Origin: Omphalotus guepiniiformis
Taxonomy: Eukaryota; Basidiomycota; Agaricomycetes; Agaricales; Omphalotaceae
Assembly: GCA_028554645.1 (NCBI GenBank)
Contig: JAQOOI010000021.1
Location: 2,170,001-2,234,000, forward strand
Direction: 5' to 3'
DNA: 64,000 bases
Shown: in pieces, positions 42,988 through 52,106 of the stretch
How the letters are laid out: every line of letters starts with the position of its first letter
Position numbering within the stretch: position 1 is the first letter of the stretch
Translations under genes and position numbers: made by a program
The notes under the pieces: model-generated
Told to the model about the DNA's origin: nothing
The model's database searches: none
Seen by the model: only the letters and a program-made list of their open reading frames with translations

Positions 42988-44267
42988 CCATCTTGTGGAC
43001 TTCTTTCCTCTTCTGCAGCTTTTTGGGTAGCTGGTGTAAGTTTTTCTTCTCCTTCAGGCTTCGGTCCAATACCTCTGCCTCGTTCATATGTTCCCATTGT
43101 GCAGGTCATGCCAGAATTAGGGTCTCGAATCGTTAATTCTTGACTTCCATCCTTATTTGTCTTAATATTACTTTCTGTTAAAACATCGAAGGGTCTTCCC
43201 AACAGAACTTTATATGGAGCTTTATCCATCACATGAATCTGCATATAAACGACTATTTCACCAAAGGTAAACGGTACGTTCCTAGCTAGACCCCTGGTTG
43301 GGCTTAGCTGTCCACTAGCACTTTGCATATGGATAACAGTCTTTGGATCCCAGGCTAGACCTAGTCCCATTGCTATATCCGTGTCCATTGATACTATTTG
43401 AGACCCACTGTCAAGTATACACTCGACTGGCCCTTGTTTATTAATATCAGGAAAGATAACTCGCAGACTATCACTTGGTCTGGCTACAATGATAATCTTT
43501 CCTCGTTCAGATGGCGGAACATCTTCGAGATATTGTTCTACAACATCTACATGGACTAAAGATCCTGTTTGCAAGCCGCTCGAGCCTTCGAGGACCTGTA
43601 CAAAGCAGTCTCCCCATGCTAGATCATCAATATCCACTACTTGAGTGTCATATGGCAAAGAGATAGAATCCTCAGGTAGATCAGTGTCTTCTGGGTTTTC
43701 CTCGTCTCTAATCTCTTGTACAAATGCCTTTAGAGGCCTCTTATATACTCGACTATTCTTAGTCTTTCTATTCAATATTTTCTGCAAAGTAGGGGAAATA
43801 GCAATTACTTCTTCCATACTTATAGGTATTTCACTCTTTAATATCTTCGTTGCAACTTCTTCAGCAACTCCAGGCCTGTACACGCCACTTTGTAGTTTGT
43901 ATTCAGGTCCCTTAGGCAAATCAAATGTTACTTTCTTCTTCGCCGAGCCTCGAGACTCTTCTATATCCACACTAGGTGTTCTAGCGGTCACTGGGGACGT
44001 TTCTAGACCCTCCTTTGGTGGTTGGATTCGTCTCTCAATAGGCTTTATGTTATCAAATGGTCTTTTATTTAAGTTTTTCGTTTCCGGGACGTTATGCGCG
44101 GGCGCCTCTTTGCCTAATTCGGGCTCAGGGGTTTCCAACGACTCATCCGTCATGTTTATGGGTTTATACAAGTGTCGATTAAAGTTCTTAGGACGCTCTA
44201 GCACCACTTCGAGGCGTCTAGACGTCTTTCCAGCATTATCTTCCTCCGGAGCTTTGCTGGGAACAGG
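42963..44267 (-). CDS. pro: Protease ORF of element B, main part (split by element C)
   Basis: Aspartic protease in its own frame between gag and pol. The ATG is at 52693, 8 bases after the gag stop; the first 48 bases (52693-52646) lie on the far side of element C, and the rest is here, 450 residues in total once C and one GCTAG copy are removed. The catalytic motif is ILDSGSQIVSM (near 43400-43430), with a long acidic, Pro-rich N-terminal region (PIERRIQPPKEG, KKKVTFDLPKGPEY). The frame runs to 42963 and overlaps pol, with a slippery site 15 bases before the stop. A separate protease ORF between gag and pol is unusual among Ty3/Gypsy elements. C disrupts it, so B cannot now make protease from one RNA. 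Confidence 0.88.
   Translation of the reverse strand, partial: PVPSKAPEEDNAGKTSRRLEVVLERPKNFNRHLYKPINMTDESLETPEPELGKEAPAHNVPETKNLNKRPFDNIKPIERRIQPPKEGLETSPVTARTPSVDIEESRGSAKKKVTFDLPKGPEYKLQSGVYRPGVAEEVATKILKSEIPISMEEVIAISPTLQKILNRKTKNSRVYKRPLKAFVQEIRDEENPEDTDLPEDSISLPYDTQVVDIDDLAWGDCFVQVLEGSSGLQTGSLVHVDVVEQYLEDVPPSERGKIIIVARPSDSLRVIFPDINKQGPVECILDSGSQIVSMDTDIAMGLGLAWDPKTVIHMQSASGQLSPTRGLARNVPFTFGEIVVYMQIHVMDKAPYKVLLGRPFDVLTESNIKTNKDGSQELTIRDPNSGMTCTMGTYERGRGIGPKPEGEEKLTPATQKAAEEERSPQDGNFQSSKI
42981..42987 (-). promoter_or_regulatory. -1 ribosomal frameshift heptamer A-AAT-TTT (pro/pol)
   Basis: In the pro frame the bases read GGA-AAT-TTT-CAA; the heptamer A AAT TTT fits X XXY YYZ. The pol frame is -1 relative to pro and is open here. 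The pro stop (42965-42963) follows 15 bases later. Confidence 0.75.
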
Positions 44268-44272
44268 GCTAG

Positions 44273-44811
44273 TGTTAAGTCCGTGCGGACTAGAGACGGT
44301 AAGAGAGCGAGGACCTCCGAGGAGGTCCGAGAGAAGGAGTCGAAAGGAACAAGACAAGATAACCAGGAGCTCCGAATTGCTCCGGCAACAAGACTTCACC
44401 CGGTAGGCAGTATTATTTCGATACTGCCCCCCGTGCTGCACCCGGATTGGAAGTCCGAGGAGAGATGAGAGTTTAGACAAGAAATTCAAGATAGTAGTCC
44501 AGAGACTAATTTGATTTAAAACTAAAGTATGTACAGTACAAACGTGAAGTATTTATATGAGTATTCTACCGGAGATACTCGGAGTAAATAAACAATAGTG
44601 TGAGAAAGAGTGAAACAAAAGAACAATAAGGACATGGAACGTCGGAGACGTTCGGATGTCCGGAGTAAAAAAGAATAATAAGAGCGAATAGGAAACCATG
44701 AATTTGTAAAGTGAACCATATGGAAAGATTGAATAGATGTCAGGAAGAAGAAATCAAAGAAGTTCTAGAAACCGGAGGTCTGACCCGGAGTTCCGGCGCA
44801 TAGCTGTAACA
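44273..44811 (-). repeat. 3' LTR of element C (539 bp)
   Basis: TGTTAAGTCCG ... AGCTGTAACA. Differs from 52107-52645 by an A/G near the ACCATG/ACCGTG at 44695-44700. Confidence 0.97.
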
Positions 44812-44821
44812 GTATCTCCCT

Positions 44822-44890
44822 CTTAGGGTTCTTGCCCTCAAGAACCCTAAGTCCCAAGTCCCAAGTCCCAGGTCCGAAGTCTCAAGTCCG
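44822..44890 (+). promoter_or_regulatory. Perfect 13-bp inverted repeat and AAGTCCC tandem repeats upstream of the antisense gene (C)
   Basis: CTTAGGGTTCTTG (44822-44834), loop CCCT, then its reverse complement (44839-44851), followed by AAGTCCC repeated three times and AAGTC(T/C) variants to about 44888. It lies between the LTR and the antisense ATG (44952), the same place as the boxes in A and B. Confidence 0.6.
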
Positions 44891-44951
44891 ACCCTGCCCC
44901 TCGGAGTGAGATGTGTCCGAATTTTCAACATCGACCAAATCCTGCCAAACA

Positions 44952-46401
44952 ATGGATTGGTATAAAAGCCTAGCCTGCAAACCTCTAAGTTCCCCCCAAC
45001 CCCGCATAAAGCCTGCATTGCCTCGAAGGAAGACACCGGAGAATGCGGAGGAGTTTGATAGAATAAAATTGGCGATTGCCATGGGTAAGTTTTTTCTGTC
45101 CGCGGATGTCCGATACTCAATGTCCTTTTTAGTTGAACAGGAGGAGGATAGGGAGTGGGCCGAATATGACAAGGCAAAGAATGAGTGGACAGAGGAAGTC
45201 CGGAGGATTCAGGAGTGGCGTCAGGAGGCGCAAGAGAAGTGGAGGGCGGAGGAGCGAGAACGAAGGAGGAGAGAAGTTGAGGAGGCACAGAGAATTTTGG
45301 ATGAGGAGAAACGGAGGGCCGAGGAGGAGAGTGAGGCGGAGGAGGAGAGGAAAGCCAGGAGGGCTATTGAGAAGGCCGAGGAAGCAAGGAGAAGGAAGGA
45401 GAAGAGGGACGGAAAGAGGAAAGCGCAAGAGGAACCGGAGGCCGGTGGGTCTCCTAAGAGAAAGAGAAAAAATGTGGTATCAGCGGTACGTGAACAAACA
45501 TGAGTATTGGACTAGATTTATAACAAAATTTTAGTCTATTGTAATTTCAGATGGAGAAGAAGAAGAAGAGACCGGAGGTCCGAGCTCCCGACCCGCATGC
45601 CTGCAGTGTCGGGCACGACACTATCAATGTTCCGGGCGACCTCGGAACACAAAATCTACTTCCTGCGACGAATGCAGGAAGCAAAAATCAAGATGCTCGT
45701 TTTCGGAGCGAGTCGGCGCTCCGAGCACCACCACCACTTCCCTATCTCCGGCTTCCCTCGAGCTGCTCATGCAGCAAAATGAAGAAATACTATCCCGGTT
45801 AGCTAGGTTAGAGAAGAAGGTCGAGGGACGAGCAGGAGAGCCTCGGGACTCCGCGGAGCTCTCCGACTTGGACTTGGTGAACCGGCGGATCGATGACGTT
45901 GACGCCGCCGTCTACTCAACTAGAGAAGAGGTCTCTAGTTGGGGTGTATTCTTGGCGGAACGGACCCGCGACTGGGCCCTTGCCTTGGGAATGGCAATGG
46001 GTGCCACGACTCCTGTTCAGGGGTCCTATATCATGAACCAGGCGATAATCAACGCCTCGATCCGGCTCGCCGAAATGGGCCGGGAATTACACTTTGCTTG
46101 GGAGCGCGACCAAGCAGAGCGATCGGATGCCCGTCCGGAGGTGCGAGAGCCGACGTTGCCTAGTGTCATGAACAGTAGGATGGTGCAAGGAGTACTGGGC
46201 GGAGAGGCCGCTCAGTTGACTGAGTTTTTTGAGCAGGTGGACGAGATCTGTACGGGGCTCCGAGAAGTACCGGCAGAGAGGATCAGAGAAGAAGAGGAAA
46301 CGAATACTCGCTATACCGCGGAGGAGCGAAAGATGTTCGCTGAAAGACGAAAAGAAATTGAAAGACGACGGGAAGAGCGAGGAGGTCCGAGTAGGACATG
46401 A
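44952..46401 (+). CDS. Antisense accessory gene of element C: coiled-coil Zn2Cys6-like protein
   Basis: My splice model has exons 44952-45084, 45133-45485 and 45535-46401, with 48- and 49-nt introns, giving 450 residues. Start MDWYKSLACK (first ATG in frame). Exon 2 encodes a long Glu/Arg-rich helical coiled coil ending in a basic SPKRKRKN. Exon 3 opens with DGEEEEETGG, then C-x2-C-x6-C-x11-C-x2-C-x6-C (ACLQCRARHYQC ... SCDECRKQKSRC), the exact spacing of fungal Zn2Cys6 DNA-binding domains, then a leucine-rich helix (SLELLMQQNEEILSRLARLE) typical of dimerisation next to such domains. Splicing is needed to place the cluster in frame. It is convergent with pol (206 bases between stops). Not obviously homologous to the A/B proteins outside the cluster. 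Confidence 0.85.
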
Positions 46402-46607
46402 ATAGAGAAGGAGTTGTAGATAGAAAAGAAAAAAGAACTTGTATATAATATGTCCTTTGTTTTGTTTTTCTTGATAGCTTTTGTTTTGTTTTGTATAAAG
46501 AAATGTCTGTTTTTTATAACGAGATAAGCGTGATAGAAAGAGAGAGAGCAAAAGGGATAGAGAGAAAGAAAGAAACACCAAGACCGTCAACGTCCGAGGA
46601 CGTCCGA

Positions 46608-49600
46608 TCAGATTGTCAACTTCGACAGAGGTCCAGGTTTGTCCGGATATCGGACATGGAACTCCTGGATGTAGTCTTCAGCTGTGAGTTCATCAGCTAA
46701 GACCCATGAAAATTCTTCATCCGTCCCTTCATAACCAAGCCATTGCACATAGTACAATAGCGGACACTTTCGGCGTCTCCGGTCCAGCTTGGAATCCAGT
46801 ATCTGAGCAATCTCGTATTCAACTTCACCGTTGACCTCAACCGGCGGAGGCGGAGGTTGTGAACGGTTAGGAATGGTGTTGGGAGGTGCTGGTTCGAGTT
46901 GAGAGACATGGAATACTGGATGTACGGACCGGAGGTAGTCCGGAAGCTGTAGTGTATAAGCAAGGTTACTAGGTCGAGCTAGTATTTTGAATGGACCTAA
47001 ATATTTCTCGGAAAATTTAGCTGTAGGACGAGTAGAACGAATGTGCTTAGCGTTAAGATATACTTCTGAGCCAATGGGCAATTCCGGAGCCGAGGACCTC
47101 CGCCGGTCAGCTTGTTCCTTGTAACGAGTCTGAGCGAGAGTAATCTCATCGCGTAGAAAAGCATGGAGCTCATCAAGGTTGACCACAAACTGTCGAGCCC
47201 GGTCGGATGCGAGGTTGTATTCCGGATGTATTGAAAGGTTTGGGTGATAACCTTTGTTGGCAAAGAAGGGTGAAATACCAGTGGAGCTGTTCAGAGCGTT
47301 ATTGTAGGCAAACTCTGCAATGGCCAAGAGTTCATCCCAGTCATCCTGTTGGTAAGAGCAATAAATTCGGATGTACTGTTCCAGAGTTTGGTTAGCTCGT
47401 TCAGTTTGTCCATCAGCCTCCGGATGATAACCGGAGGTGAAATGGAGCTCCATCTGCAATGCTTTACCTAAAGCCCTAAAAAACTGCGAGACAAATTCAG
47501 AGCCCCGGTCGGAGGTGACGTGCCGAGGAACACCGTGTTTGGAAAATACGTGAAGGACGAAAAGTTGGGCTAGCTGTTCAGAGGTTATGGTGTCAAAAGT
47601 AGGAATAAAAATGGCTTGCTTAGATGCCCTGTCTACCACGACTAGAATGGCTGTAAAGCCATGAGAGTCCGGAAGTTGTTCAATGAAGTCCATGGATATG
47701 GAATCCCAAGGACGTTCCGGAACTGGGAGAGGTTGAAGAAGACCATAAGGACGGTGTCTACGGCTCTTGTTGCGACCGCAAACAGTGCAGGATTGCACGT
47801 AGGACCGGACGAACTCCCGGATCCGAGGCCAGGTATACTGTCTTCGGATGACCTCGAGTGTCCGGTTCTGCCCAAAGTGTCCCGAGAGTGGATGGTCATG
47901 GAAATATCGAAGTACCTGAAGCCGTAAGTCACCCGAATCTGGAACATAAATGCGACCGTCGAGCCGGAGTTGTCCGGAGTTGTCTAAAGTCCAACGTTTG
48001 TTAGCATCATCATTGGCAAGTGACATACCTGCCTTGGACTCCGAGTCCGAAGCTAGAGATTCTCGGATCGACTGGTGTAGTTTGTCGAGGTCCATAATGA
48101 TACTAGCGCGAAGGACTGGACCTTCTAGGAAGGTTGCTCGAAGTGAAGTCGATAGTTGTTCTTGGGTGAAAATCGGTTTCAGATTCTGTGGATTGACCGT
48201 AGCGTAAGTGCTATCTCCCTCTTTTGGGTAGACGTTCCAACGTCGAGTCAGAGCATCAGGTTTTGCTCCGAGGCGTCCCGGTCGGAACCGGATTACCATA
48301 TTAAAGTGAGACAAGTATTCACTCCATCTAACCTGTCGGCGTGTCAAGACCTTGGTAGTACTGAAGTACTCCAAGTTCTTATGATCTGTGACCACGTCGA
48401 CCGGCGTTGCGGAGCCTTCCAAGTAATGCCGCCAGTGTTGGAAAGATTCAAAGATGGCGAGGAGCTCCTTGTCGTGGGTGTCGTAGTTGAGCTCGGCGGC
48501 ATGAAGGGTCCGAGAAAGAAATGCGACTGGATGGATTTCTCCATCGTCCATACGAAGTGAAAGAATTGCCGCTATGGCGTAGTCCGAGGCGTCCGTTTCC
48601 AGGATTATCTGTCGGTCAGGTTCCCAGTGAGTTAGAACAGGAGCGGAAAGAAAAGCAGATTTAAGTGAATCAAAAGAATGTTGACACTCCTCGGACCATT
48701 TCCAAGGAATACCTTTGCGAGTAAGACGAGTTAGTGGAACCACGATACCAGAATAGTTGAAGATGAAACGGCGATAGAAATTACAGAAACCAAGGAAGGA
48801 CTGAATGTCTTTGATGCGTCCGGGTCGAGGAAGGGGCCAATCGACGATGGCCTTAACCTTCTCCTCGGACATCCGAAGACCGTCCGGTGACAGAATGTAA
48901 CCGAGGTATTCAACAGTTTCGGAGTCGAAGACACATTTGTTGGGATTGCAGAATAAGCCGTGCTTCCGGAGGCGTCGGAGAACCTCGCGGACATGTTTTC
49001 GATGGTCTGCTCGGTTGTCCGAATAGATTAGAACGTCGTCAAGGTAGACAATAACGTAGACGTCTAGTAAGTCAGCAAATATTTCATTTACAAACCGTTG
49101 AAAAGCCGCCGGAGCATTGGTTAGTCCCTCGGGAATGACCTTCCATTCGTAAGAGCCGTATCTGGTGCGGAAAGCAGTTTTCCATTCGTCTCCCTCGGCG
49201 ATCCGGACCAAGTGGTAAGCATGTCGAAGATCAAGCTTGGTATAGATTTTCGCCTTTTTAGGAGCGTCGAGGAGGTCGGAAATTAATGGTAAAGGATACC
49301 GGTCCTTGCGGGTAATCTTGTTCAAGCCACGAAAATCTACACAGAGACGGAGTGAGCCATTCTTTTTAGGAACAAACAATACCGGCGCTCCGTGTTTAGA
49401 TGAAGAGGTCGTAATGAATCCGTTGGCGAGATGCTTGTCCAAGAAAGCCCTAAGGGCCTCTAGTTCCTTCGCGGACAGTGGGTAAACACGTCCGAGAGGA
49501 GGTTCAGCACCGTCCTCTAAGTTGATTTTAAGGTCGTAAGGGCGGTACGGTGGTAAGACTTCTGAAAGACCTTCATCAAAAACGTCAGCAAAATCGTGAT

Positions 49601-50420
49601 ACTCTTCCGGAATTCCGGAGAGATCAACAGGTGGATGGATAGATGCTGCGTTACCAGTAACGGAGGTAACCGGACGTCCGTAGATCACAATGGGATCTTG
49701 TCCAGCTTCCTTGCAAGCCCGTATGAATGCTGCAGCACCAATAAAAGCAATATCCGGATCCGACGGGTCTGAAATTCTTGCTCCCATTTGCGTGACGGTT
49801 GGATATGAGTAGATGGGTTCAAAGGGAAAGTTCGCCTTCCGAGGACGAGGACGAGAGGTAGGTGTCGGAGATGCGTCGATGGACGCGACCTCAACCGGAG
49901 TTGAAGATGCAGCCTGCGGAATGGGAGATGGAACTGTTTGGTCAGTGTTTCGGAATGAAATAACTCCTGTGACCCAGTCAACCAACGGGTTGTAGCGGGT
50001 GAGAAAGTTGTATCCTAAAACAGCTTTACAAGACGAATCCAAAGAAGTGACAAAAAAGTCAAGAGACAAGGTCTCCCCGGAAGGAAATTGAACTGGTAAA
50101 GTAACTAGCTCTTCAATTAATGAAGAAGCGGTTGAACCATCAAGAAGGCGTAGTCGCACCGGAGGAACCGGAGTTACCGGAAGAAAATAATCATGAACAA
50201 ATTTTGAATCGAGGAAACTATGAGAAGAACCAGAATCAAGTAATGTAGAAAATTTCAAAAATGAAGTAGACTCATTTTCGGGCTCCCTAACGAGGCCCTT
50301 GAGGCCCGAGGAGCTCCGATTGATACAAAGTGGTAATACAAGCGAATCAGAGTGGTGTAAAAGAGCGGACGCGTTGAGAGTAACCTCGGAGATGACACGA
50401 TCGTGGCCAACGCAACCCAA
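46608..50420 (-). CDS. pol: Chromovirus Pol (protease-RT-RNase H-integrase-chromodomain), element C
   Basis: Aspartic protease LLDSGSSHSFLD, RT IVYLDDVLIYS, RNase H LETDASDYAIAA, integrase zinc finger HDHPLSGHFGQNRT ... CTVCGRNK, DDE residues in SMDFIEQLP, VTSDRGSEF and HPEADGQTERANQ, and a C-terminal chromodomain (VEYEIAQILDSKLDRR ... YYVQWLGYEGTDEEFSW). It lies in the -1 frame relative to gag; the frame is open from about 50455, across the gag stop, and the first listed codon at 50420 is not ATG, so a Gag-Pol fusion by frameshifting is likely. Intact. Confidence 0.96.
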   Translation of the reverse strand: MGCVGHDRVISEVTLNASALLHHSDSLVLPLCINRSSSGLKGLVREPENESTSFLKFSTLLDSGSSHSFLDSKFVHDYFLPVTPVPPVRLRLLDGSTASSLIEELVTLPVQFPSGETLSLDFFVTSLDSSCKAVLGYNFLTRYNPLVDWVTGVISFRNTDQTVPSPIPQAASSTPVEVASIDASPTPTSRPRPRKANFPFEPIYSYPTVTQMGARISDPSDPDIAFIGAAAFIRACKEAGQDPIVIYGRPVTSVTGNAASIHPPVDLSGIPEEYHDFADVFDEGLSEVLPPYRPYDLKINLEDGAEPPLGRVYPLSAKELEALRAFLDKHLANGFITTSSSKHGAPVLFVPKKNGSLRLCVDFRGLNKITRKDRYPLPLISDLLDAPKKAKIYTKLDLRHAYHLVRIAEGDEWKTAFRTRYGSYEWKVIPEGLTNAPAAFQRFVNEIFADLLDVYVIVYLDDVLIYSDNRADHRKHVREVLRRLRKHGLFCNPNKCVFDSETVEYLGYILSPDGLRMSEEKVKAIVDWPLPRPGRIKDIQSFLGFCNFYRRFIFNYSGIVVPLTRLTRKGIPWKWSEECQHSFDSLKSAFLSAPVLTHWEPDRQIILETDASDYAIAAILSLRMDDGEIHPVAFLSRTLHAAELNYDTHDKELLAIFESFQHWRHYLEGSATPVDVVTDHKNLEYFSTTKVLTRRQVRWSEYLSHFNMVIRFRPGRLGAKPDALTRRWNVYPKEGDSTYATVNPQNLKPIFTQEQLSTSLRATFLEGPVLRASIIMDLDKLHQSIRESLASDSESKAGMSLANDDANKRWTLDNSGQLRLDGRIYVPDSGDLRLQVLRYFHDHPLSGHFGQNRTLEVIRRQYTWPRIREFVRSYVQSCTVCGRNKSRRHRPYGLLQPLPVPERPWDSISMDFIEQLPDSHGFTAILVVVDRASKQAIFIPTFDTITSEQLAQLFVLHVFSKHGVPRHVTSDRGSEFVSQFFRALGKALQMELHFTSGYHPEADGQTERANQTLEQYIRIYCSYQQDDWDELLAIAEFAYNNALNSSTGISPFFANKGYHPNLSIHPEYNLASDRARQFVVNLDELHAFLRDEITLAQTRYKEQADRRRSSAPELPIGSEVYLNAKHIRSTRPTAKFSEKYLGPFKILARPSNLAYTLQLPDYLRSVHPVFHVSQLEPAPPNTIPNRSQPPPPPVEVNGEVEYEIAQILDSKLDRRRRKCPLLYYVQWLGYEGTDEEFSWVLADELTAEDYIQEFHVRYPDKPGPLSKLTI

Positions 50421-50449
50421 ATTTCGTGTCGAGGCATCTGGGCTGCGGA

Positions 50450-52072
50450 CTATTTTTCCGACTCCTTTGGAGTCGGTTTGGAGTCCTCCGAAGTTACCTC
50501 CGAAGCTCGTCCACGAGCCTCGTTCAACTTCTTCCGCTTATCACAATTATCCATAGTATGATTACCTCCACAGAAGAAACATAACTTCAACTTCCGGCGC
50601 CTGTCCTTCTCCGCCTGCGTCAACTTCCCATCCTTTCCTAGCCTATCTGCGTATGGCTTTGGCGTGGTCGAAGAGGAATTTGTCTTGCCGGAGTTAGAAC
50701 CGGAGCCAGAACCAGAACCAGAACCAGAGTTTCCGGAGTTCGAGCGGTTGTTAGAAGAAGAGGAGGGCTTGTTGAAACTGCCACTCTTCTTCTTCTGCGA
50801 ACCGGATTGTGAAGTAGAGGATCCACTTCCGGAGTTACCGGAGCCTCCACCGGACATTCGCTGTTCTCGCTGCTTTTCAGCAGAGCGAGCCCAGTGGCGA
50901 GCGTCGATTTTTGTGGCTTCCTTCCGGGTCCCCTGATAAGTTTTCGGATACTCGATCCGCATGAGTTCGTCCTTAATACGAGAAGGCAAACCTTGATAAT
51001 AGGCCCAACGTAGAGCAGCTTGATCCCAAAGAACCATTGCTGCGTAGGCTCCGAATTTCACATTGTAGTTACGGATCCGATCCGTATCCCTCATTTTGAG
51101 CCCACTGAGGCGTTGCTCAGCCTCTGCTTCCATATCATACTCTCCGAAATTTTCCATCAGCTCCTGCATGAAGGCCTGATAATTGACCATCCATGCCGGA
51201 GGATCGTCCGGATCCGGGTTCAGAAGCTCTGGCTGGAAATATTCCAGAGCTGATCCAGACAAATAAGAGAGCGCAAAAGTGATCTTACGATCGTCAGAAG
51301 AGAAATATTGAGGCCGATCTGAGTGGTGAAGGGCCAAGGAAATGATGAAGTTTCGGAGCTTCCGCGGGTCCGAGCCGTCAAAAACGTCTGGCTCCTTCAA
51401 GCGCGATTTGCTCTCCGGAGCTGCGGATGCCTGTGTATTAAATGCCCTAGCCATGTTAGTAAAACCAGCCATGCTAGTGGTAAGAAACTCCTGCATCATC
51501 CGCCTAAAATCTTCATCACCGGTGCCACCGGTACCCCCGGAAGGTTCCCCAGGACCTCCAGGACCACCCGGTCCACCGCCACCATTTCCACCTGGTCCTC
51601 CAGGCCCGCCAGGTCCACCTGGACCTCCATGGCCTGGTCCACCACCACCATTACCTTCATCGCCTTCTCCAGGATCCCCACCATTACCTTCTATTCCTTC
51701 TGGCTGATCTCCAGCCTCTCCTTCCGTCGCCGCTGCGATAATGTCATCGTCTTCGTCATTCTGCTCTTCAGGAGCAGTATCTGAAACGTCTTCATGTATC
51801 GGTAATACTCCCGGCATTGTGGAAGTTCGACGAGTCGGAGTTACCGGAGGATTTCGGAAACCAGGCAGGTGTCCTGGTGAGAATAGGGTCGATAGGACCG
51901 GAGGTTGTTGAGAAAGGCGTGAGCCTCGGCTTGGTGAGACGAATTCACTTGCGCAAACTGAGTATAGACCGGATCTCCGCCGCTCACGAAGAGCATTGGG
52001 ATCACGACCTTGGTAAAATGGTGCATGAGACTGTGAAGCCTCAAGTAAGGGGTTCATAGGATGTTGTGACAT
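50450..52072 (-). CDS. gag: Chromovirus Gag, element C
   Basis: 540 residues from ATG 52072 (MSQHPMNPLLEASQSH). Pro/Arg-rich N-terminus, acidic stretch, a collagen-like Gly-Pro tract (about 51540-51690), the retrotransposon Gag domain (ALEYFQPELL, FMQELMENFGEYDMEAEAEQ), a Ser/Gly/Asn-rich linker, and a zinc knuckle CFFCGGNHTMDNC. The stop at 50450 overlaps the pol frame; the text before it reads TCG-GAA-AAA-TAG, a possible but non-canonical -1 slip site. Confidence 0.95.
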   Translation of the reverse strand: MSQHPMNPLLEASQSHAPFYQGRDPNALRERRRSGLYSVCASEFVSPSRGSRLSQQPPVLSTLFSPGHLPGFRNPPVTPTRRTSTMPGVLPIHEDVSDTAPEEQNDEDDDIIAAATEGEAGDQPEGIEGNGGDPGEGDEGNGGGGPGHGGPGGPGGPGGPGGNGGGGPGGPGGPGEPSGGTGGTGDEDFRRMMQEFLTTSMAGFTNMARAFNTQASAAPESKSRLKEPDVFDGSDPRKLRNFIISLALHHSDRPQYFSSDDRKITFALSYLSGSALEYFQPELLNPDPDDPPAWMVNYQAFMQELMENFGEYDMEAEAEQRLSGLKMRDTDRIRNYNVKFGAYAAMVLWDQAALRWAYYQGLPSRIKDELMRIEYPKTYQGTRKEATKIDARHWARSAEKQREQRMSGGGSGNSGSGSSTSQSGSQKKKSGSFNKPSSSSNNRSNSGNSGSGSGSGSGSNSGKTNSSSTTPKPYADRLGKDGKLTQAEKDRRRKLKLCFFCGGNHTMDNCDKRKKLNEARGRASEVTSEDSKPTPKESEK

Positions 52073-52094
52073 GATTAATGGCAGCACAGAGAAG

Positions 52095-52104
52095 AGTTTT
52101 AAAT
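52095..52104 (-). promoter_or_regulatory. Candidate self-priming site of element C
   Basis: ATTTAAAACT, 2 bases after the 5' LTR, is the exact complement of AGTTTTAAAT in the LTR (52357-52348), which begins 34 bases after a TATAAATA (52391-52384), where transcription should start. No tRNA-like TGG primer site is seen here. Confidence 0.6.
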
Positions 52105-52106
52105 AC

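Noticed and set aside
44268..44272. GCTAG as part of the RCGR target pattern
   Set aside because: Element C uses a 5-bp duplication lacking CG; it belongs to a different lineage and was left out of that finding.
42963..44489. A 508-aa ORF apparently starting inside the C LTR
   Set aside because: The first about 70 codons are C LTR sequence; the true N-terminus of the protease lies at 52693-52646 on the other side of C.
45129..45534. Overlapping ORFs on both strands (Leu/Pro-rich and Arg-rich) across the C antisense gene
   Set aside because: Shadows of the Glu/Arg coiled-coil exon; only frame 44952-45485 splices into the six-cysteine frame.
50638..51784. Gly/Pro-rich + strand ORFs opposite C gag
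   Set aside because: Shadows of the collagen-like and Ser-rich Gag tracts.
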